This document shows, in pieces, positions 6,505-9,772 of a DNA stretch of 9,772 nt. The translations under genes were made by a program, and so were the position numbers. The stretch's first letter is position 1; each line of letters starts with the position of its first letter. The notes under the pieces were generated by a model. The model did not search any database and was not told the DNA's origin. It saw only the letters and a program-made list of their open reading frames with translations. Source of the stretch: Chloroflexota bacterium (GTDB lineage: Bacteria > Chloroflexota > Anaerolineae > Aggregatilineales > Phototrophicaceae); the NCBI GenBank assembly GCA_010092805.1, contig JAADYY010000295.1:1-9772 (forward strand). The letters run 5' to 3'.

Positions 6505-7551
6505 ATGACCACCCGCAACCGCACCAACGATCTCGGCCTGACACGCGCCGATTACAAAGGCGGCAAAAGTACGCTGTGCCCTGGCTGCGGCCACGACTCG
6601 ATCTCCAACCATATCATCAGCGTGGCCCACGAGATGAGTCTGCCGATGCACAAGGTCATTAAGATGAGTGGCATCGGCTGCTCCAGCAAAACCCCCGCCT
6701 ACTTCCTGGGCGGGTCGCACGCCTTCAACGCCATTCACGGGCGGATGCCTTCGGTGGTGACGGGCGCGACGCTCGCCAACCACAGCCTGACGGCCATCGC
6801 GGTCAGCGGCGACGGCGACACGGGCAGCATCGGGCTGGGGCAGTACAAGCACCTGATGCGCCGTAACGTGCCGATGGTCTACATCATCGAGAACAACGGC
6901 GTCTACGGCCTTACCAAGGGCCAGTTCTCGGCGACCGCTGACGAAGGCCAGGTCCTGAAGTACTACGGGCGCAACGACTTGCCCCCCATCGATCTGGCGC
7001 TGGAAGCGGTGATCGGCGGCTGCACATTCGTGGGCCGCGGCTTCTCCGGCGACTCGAAGCAGGTGCAGGCGCTGCTCAAGGCGGCTATCAGCCATCATGG
7101 CACCGCTGTGCTGGACATCATCAGCCCGTGCGTGACCTTCAACAACCGCCCGGATTCGACCAAGAGCTACGTGTACGGCAAGGACAACCAGATCCTGCTG
7201 CACGAGATTGACTTCACGCCACAAGGGTTTGTGCCCGCCCGCGAGGAGATCACGGTGGACAGCTACGAATCCGGTGAGGTGATCGAGGTGGAGATGCACG
7301 ACGGCTCGTTCATCCGCCTGAAGAAGCTCAGCCGCGATCACGATCCGCGCAGCCGCTCCGAGGCCGTGCGCCTGCTGGAAGAGGCCGAACGGGAGCAGTT
7401 GTTCCTCACCGGGCTGATCTACTACGAAGAGCCGCGCCCCACCCTCGGCGAAACACTGGAGATCCACAGCACACCGCTGGCGCAGCTCACCGAAGCGCAC
7501 CTGCGCCCGTCGCGTGAGACGCTGGATGATGTGATGAAGCGCTTCATGTAA
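6505..7551 (+). CDS. korB: 2-oxoacid:ferredoxin oxidoreductase, beta subunit
   Basis: The 348-residue product binds thiamine diphosphate and a [4Fe-4S] cluster. CPGCGH (25-30), SGIGCSS (55-61) and SPC (207-209) supply the four expected cluster cysteines: 25, 28, 59 and 209. The TPP/Mg motif runs from GDGD (102-105) to ENN (129-131), followed by GVYGLTKGQ, all characteristic of KorB. It partners with the KorA just upstream; only 3 bp separate the genes and the GGGAG ribosome site lies within the end of korA, so translation is probably coupled. No separate delta (ferredoxin-like) subunit gene is present next to it, fitting the two-subunit KorAB type that uses free ferredoxin. A strong terminator follows 33 bp after the stop. 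Confidence 0.94.
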   Translation: MTTRNRTNDLGLTRADYKGGKSTLCPGCGHDSISNHIISVAHEMSLPMHKVIKMSGIGCSSKTPAYFLGGSHAFNAIHGRMPSVVTGATLANHSLTAIAVSGDGDTGSIGLGQYKHLMRRNVPMVYIIENNGVYGLTKGQFSATADEGQVLKYYGRNDLPPIDLALEAVIGGCTFVGRGFSGDSKQVQALLKAAISHHGTAVLDIISPCVTFNNRPDSTKSYVYGKDNQILLHEIDFTPQGFVPAREEITVDSYESGEVIEVEMHDGSFIRLKKLSRDHDPRSRSEAVRLLEEAEREQLFLTGLIYYEEPRPTLGETLEIHSTPLAQLTEAHLRPSRETLDDVMKRFM

Positions 7552-7583
7552 GCGCGGCGAAATTCCGAAAGCAGCCATTCGAT

Positions 7584-7617
7584 GAGCCAGGATCATTGAT
7601 CCTGGCTCGTTTTGTTT
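7584..7617 (+). terminator. Intrinsic terminator of the korAB operon
   Basis: An 11-bp perfect stem (GAGCCAGGATC paired with GATCCTGGCTC, loop ATT) spans 7584-7608 and is followed by GTTTTGTTT. It ends the plus-strand korAB transcript. On the minus strand the same stem lies just past the signal peptidase gene but has no T-run after it, so termination there would be weaker. Confidence 0.9.
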
Positions 7618-7620
7618 CCG

Positions 7621-8190
7621 TTATTCGCCCATCGTGGGGTAGTCTGGCGGCGAGAAGAAACTGAAGGCATCGAGCGGCAGGAAACGGAACTTGACGACGC
7701 CATGAATCCGGTCAATCGACACCGGGCCGTAATCGGCGGAGTCGTAGCTGTGGTTGCGGTTGTCACCCAACACGAAGTATTCGTCCGCCGCTAATGTCCA
7801 TTCGCCGCTGTAGCGCGGGCGCTCCTCAATGTAATCTTCCACGAGTGGCATTCCATTGATGAACACGCCGCCGCTTTGGATGGTCACCGTCTCGCCCGGC
7901 AGCCCGATCACCCGCTTGACGACATTCGCGCCGTCCGCCGGTGAACTGAGGGTGACGATCTCGCCGCGCTCGATGGAGTGCGTGATCACTTCCAGATGGC
8001 TGGCAAACAGCCGATCTGCCTCGTGAACCAGCGGCTCCATGCTGCGGCCAAACACCATGTAACGTGGGAAAAATAGGTTGATGATCACCAGAAGCAGCAG
8101 GGTGGTTAGCCCCGGCTTGATCCAATCATTGATGATGATGTGCCAAGTCAACCGCCGATGAGCGGGTCGTGACCCCGGCTGATACAGCAT
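7621..8190 (-). CDS. lepB: Signal peptidase I
   Basis: The 189-residue product is a type I leader peptidase of the short, single-anchor kind. One transmembrane segment (about 26-42, LTTLLLLVIINLFF) is followed by the catalytic serine in GRSMEP (Ser50). The catalytic lysine is in VVKRVIGLPGE (Lys92), and the conserved GDNRNHSYDSADYGPV box lies at 142-157. It would cleave Sec and Tat signal peptides at the outer face of the membrane, plausibly including that of the cohesin/FGE-like protein here. The ATG at 8190 is used, with GGAG about 10 nt upstream; in-frame TTG at 8211 or GTG at 8208 would add seven or six residues and cannot be excluded. It faces the korAB terminator and is divergent from the ATPase gene. 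Confidence 0.92.
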   Translation of the reverse strand: MLYQPGSRPAHRRLTWHIIINDWIKPGLTTLLLLVIINLFFPRYMVFGRSMEPLVHEADRLFASHLEVITHSIERGEIVTLSSPADGANVVKRVIGLPGETVTIQSGGVFINGMPLVEDYIEERPRYSGEWTLAADEYFVLGDNRNHSYDSADYGPVSIDRIHGVVKFRFLPLDAFSFFSPPDYPTMGE

Positions 8191-8226
8191 ACGCGCAACG
8201 CTCCACACCAACGGGCATGACGACGC

Positions 8227-8246
8227 CCGGTATCCGCAAATACCGG
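8227..8246 (-). promoter_or_regulatory. Stem-loop in the lepB leader
   Basis: CCGGTAT and ATACCGG form a 7-bp perfect stem with a 6-nt loop. If the -10 element at 8254-8259 is right, this hairpin lies at the very 5' end of the lepB mRNA, a place where stems often protect transcripts from decay. No T-run follows, so it is not a terminator. Confidence 0.35.
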
Positions 8247-8253
8247 CTTCGCA

Positions 8254-8262
8254 AGCATAGCA
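8254..8262 (-). promoter_or_regulatory. Candidate extended -10 promoter of lepB
   Basis: The minus strand reads TGC then TATGCT, an extended -10 element (4 of 6 to TATAAT plus the TG). The predicted start near 8247 gives a leader of about 57 nt. No consensus -35 is visible at 17 bp. Confidence 0.35.
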
Positions 8263-8283
8263 CAGATCGCCCCTGCCGCAGCA

Positions 8284-8302
8284 GAGTCAATTCTGAGTCA
8301 AT
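8284..8302. repeat. Two direct copies of GAGTCAAT, 11 bp apart
   Basis: GAGTCAAT occurs at 8284-8291 and 8295-8302, an 11-bp period that puts both copies on the same DNA face. Tandem sites of this spacing are typical of dimeric response-regulator binding. The region lies between two divergent genes and could serve either. No cognate regulator is visible. Confidence 0.35.
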
Positions 8303-8304
8303 GG

Positions 8305-8331
8305 ATTCCGCGCCCCAGGAATTGGCGGAAT
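8305..8331. repeat. Inverted repeat upstream of the ATPase gene
   Basis: ATTCCGC (8305-8311) and GCGGAAT (8325-8331) are perfect 7-bp arms around a 13-nt spacer. A second pair, CAATTC (8288-8293) and GAATTG (8319-8324), interleaves with it. With the direct repeat next to it this makes a compact repeat-rich block about 60-100 bp before the ATPase start; an operator role is possible but unproven. Confidence 0.3.
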
Positions 8332-8374
8332 GAACGATTTGCGGCATAAATAGCCACTCACCGTTGGCCCACAC

Positions 8375-8379
8375 AAGGA
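8375..8379 (+). promoter_or_regulatory. Shine-Dalgarno site of the P-type ATPase gene
   Basis: AAGGA lies 8 nt before the ATG at 8388, an ideal spacing that fixes the start. A weak promoter candidate (TTGGCG at 8323, CATAAA at 8345) lies upstream. Confidence 0.6.
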
Positions 8380-8387
8380 TTCAGCCC

Positions 8388-9772
8388 ATGCCCCCCTACT
8401 ATCGTCTGGCAGTTGACGCAACGCTGGAGGAATTGCAGACGAATGCTGAACAGGGTCTCTCTGCGCCGGAAGCCAGCCGCCGTTTAGAAGAACACGGCCC
8501 CAACCGGCTCCCCACGAAGAGCGGCAGCAGCCTGTTGCAGATCATCATCAGCCAATTCACCAACATCCTCGTCCTGATCCTGATTGCTGCTGCCGCCGTC
8601 TCGCTGCTGGTGGGCGATGTCAAAGATGTGATCGTCATCCTGGTGATCGTGGTGCTGAACGCGGCGCTGGGCACCTATCAAGAGTATCAAGCGGAACAGG
8701 CGCTCGCTGCGTTGAGTGCGATGCAGGTGCCGCTGGTGCGGGTGCGGCGCGCAGGCGAAGTTAAGCAAGTCAACGCGCATGAGGTGGTGCCCGGCGATAT
8801 TGTCATGCTTCAGGAAGGCGACCGCGTGCCCGCCGATGGCCGCGTGATCGAGAGCCACAACTTGCAGATTGAGGAAGCGGCGCTCACGGGTGAGTCGCAG
8901 GCGGTCTTCAAGAAGGCGGATGTGCTCGACAAAGATGATGTGCCGCTGGGCGACCGCGCCAACCTCGTCTTCATGAGCACGTCAGTGACCTATGGGCGCG
9001 GCGCGATGGCCGTCACCGGTACCGGGCTGAACACTGAAATCGGCAAGATCGCTGCGCTGCTGATGGAAGTGGAGGACACCGAAACCCCGCTGACCAAACG
9101 CATCAACCAACTCAGCCGCTACCTGGTGATCGGCGCAATTGGTGTGGTGATCATCGTGTTCCTCGCCGGGGCGCTGCGCGGTATCCCGCTCACGCAGATG
9201 CTTTTGACCTCGATCAGTCTGGCGGTCGCGGCAGTGCCGGAAAGCCTGCCCGCCGTCATCACGATCAGCCTGTCGTTGGGCGCAGCGCGCATGGTCGAGC
9301 GCAACGTCTTGATCCGCAAGCTGCCCGCCGTCGAGACGCTTGGATCAGTGACGACGATCTGCTCGGATAAAACCGGCACGCTCACCAAGAACGAGATGAC
9401 CGCGACATTGCTCGCGCTGCCCGGCCACGACGATGTGAACGTCAGCGGCATCGGTTACAGCGCCGAGGGCACCTTTAAATTGGCGAACGGCGAACCGCTC
9501 GATCCAAAGGCGGACGCAGCCGTTGGGCGCTTCCTCAAAGCGATGGCCCTTTCCACCGACGCCTATCTCGAATATGACAATCAGGGCGAGGTGAATGTCG
9601 TCGGCGATACCACCGAGGGCGCGCTGCTGGTCGCTGCGCAGAAAGTTGGCTGGACACGCCCGCAGCTTGAGCAGGATCTGCCGCGTGTGGGCGAACTGCC
9701 CTTCAGCAGCGAGCGCAAGGCGATGACGACGATCCACGAGCCACGCGACGCCGAAACCGGGCGGCTGTTCTG
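8388..9772 (+). CDS. Cation-transporting P-type ATPase (P2-type), N-terminal part, cut by window edge
   Basis: Only the first 461 residues are present and the frame is open to the right edge; complete members have roughly 850-950. In order are a cation-ATPase N-terminal segment (1-45, ending EEHGPNRLP), two membrane helices (about 49-95), the actuator domain with VVPGD (133-137) and TGES (167-170), two more helices (about 245-262 and 272-300), the phosphorylation motif CSDKTGTLT with Asp327, and nucleotide-domain motifs GDTTEGALL (406-414) and PFSSERKAM (438-446). It would pump a cation, in P2 relatives Ca2+, Mn2+ or Na+/K+, across the membrane using ATP. Helix 4 reads VPESLPA instead of the usual VPEGLPA of Ca2+ pumps, keeping the ion-binding Glu (285). 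Ion specificity cannot be set without helices 5 and 6. It is divergent from lepB. Confidence 0.93.
   Translation, partial: MPPYYRLAVDATLEELQTNAEQGLSAPEASRRLEEHGPNRLPTKSGSSLLQIIISQFTNILVLILIAAAAVSLLVGDVKDVIVILVIVVLNAALGTYQEYQAEQALAALSAMQVPLVRVRRAGEVKQVNAHEVVPGDIVMLQEGDRVPADGRVIESHNLQIEEAALTGESQAVFKKADVLDKDDVPLGDRANLVFMSTSVTYGRGAMAVTGTGLNTEIGKIAALLMEVEDTETPLTKRINQLSRYLVIGAIGVVIIVFLAGALRGIPLTQMLLTSISLAVAAVPESLPAVITISLSLGAARMVERNVLIRKLPAVETLGSVTTICSDKTGTLTKNEMTATLLALPGHDDVNVSGIGYSAEGTFKLANGEPLDPKADAAVGRFLKAMALSTDAYLEYDNQGEVNVVGDTTEGALLVAAQKVGWTRPQLEQDLPRVGELPFSSERKAMTTIHEPRDAETGRLF

Noticed and set aside
5398..7596. 732-codon open frame on the minus strand, antisense to korA and korB
   Set aside because: The plus strand carries two unmistakable enzymes with intact motifs. 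The antisense translation is rich in His, Arg, Val and Ala with no domain pattern, as expected of a shadow frame in GC-rich codons.

Overview
The window reads as chromosomal DNA of a GC-rich bacterium, most likely a member of the Chloroflexota (Anaerolineae-like). This is inference from gene style: secreted proteins with Thr/Pro-rich linkers, a cohesin-like domain joined to an FGE/SUMF1-like domain, a two-subunit KorAB oxidoreductase, and GTG starts chosen by good Shine-Dalgarno sites. No rRNA, tRNA, CRISPR array, insertion sequence or phage gene was seen.

Layout, left to right. (1) 103-1404 (+) encodes an exported cohesin-like plus SUMF1/FGE-like fusion. Its FGE part has serine at both positions of the catalytic cysteine pair, so it is probably a binding or structural module. 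(2) 1434-2588 (-), convergent with gene 1, encodes a PLP-dependent trans-sulfuration enzyme (cystathionine gamma-synthase/lyase type). (3) 2687-3673 (+), divergent from gene 2, encodes a lipoprotein with two tandem Ig-like (Gmad2-like) domains. (4) 3805-4524 (+) encodes a FadR-type GntR regulator. Its short AT-rich upstream region holds a candidate sigma-70 promoter and two strong palindromes. (5) 4663-6501 and 6505-7551 (+) are korA and korB, a 2-oxoacid:ferredoxin oxidoreductase operon, closed by a clear intrinsic terminator. (6) 7621-8190 (-) encodes signal peptidase I. (7) 8388 to the right edge (+), divergent from it, is the first half of a P2-type cation-transporting ATPase.

Functional links. 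The regulator and korAB probably form one unit: the regulator likely represses its own promoter through the palindromes, and may control the downstream oxidoreductase in response to an organic-acid ligand. KorAB would oxidatively decarboxylate a 2-oxoacid to the acyl-CoA and reduce ferredoxin. Signal peptidase I would process exported proteins such as the cohesin/FGE fusion, but not the lipoprotein, which needs signal peptidase II. The other genes look like unlinked housekeeping or cell-surface functions.

I see no clear evidence of a wholly new multi-gene system. The best leads are the operator/promoter architecture before the GntR gene, the all-histidine candidate metal site in that regulator, and the cohesin/FGE-like surface protein. 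All functional calls rest on motif recognition by eye; no database search was run.
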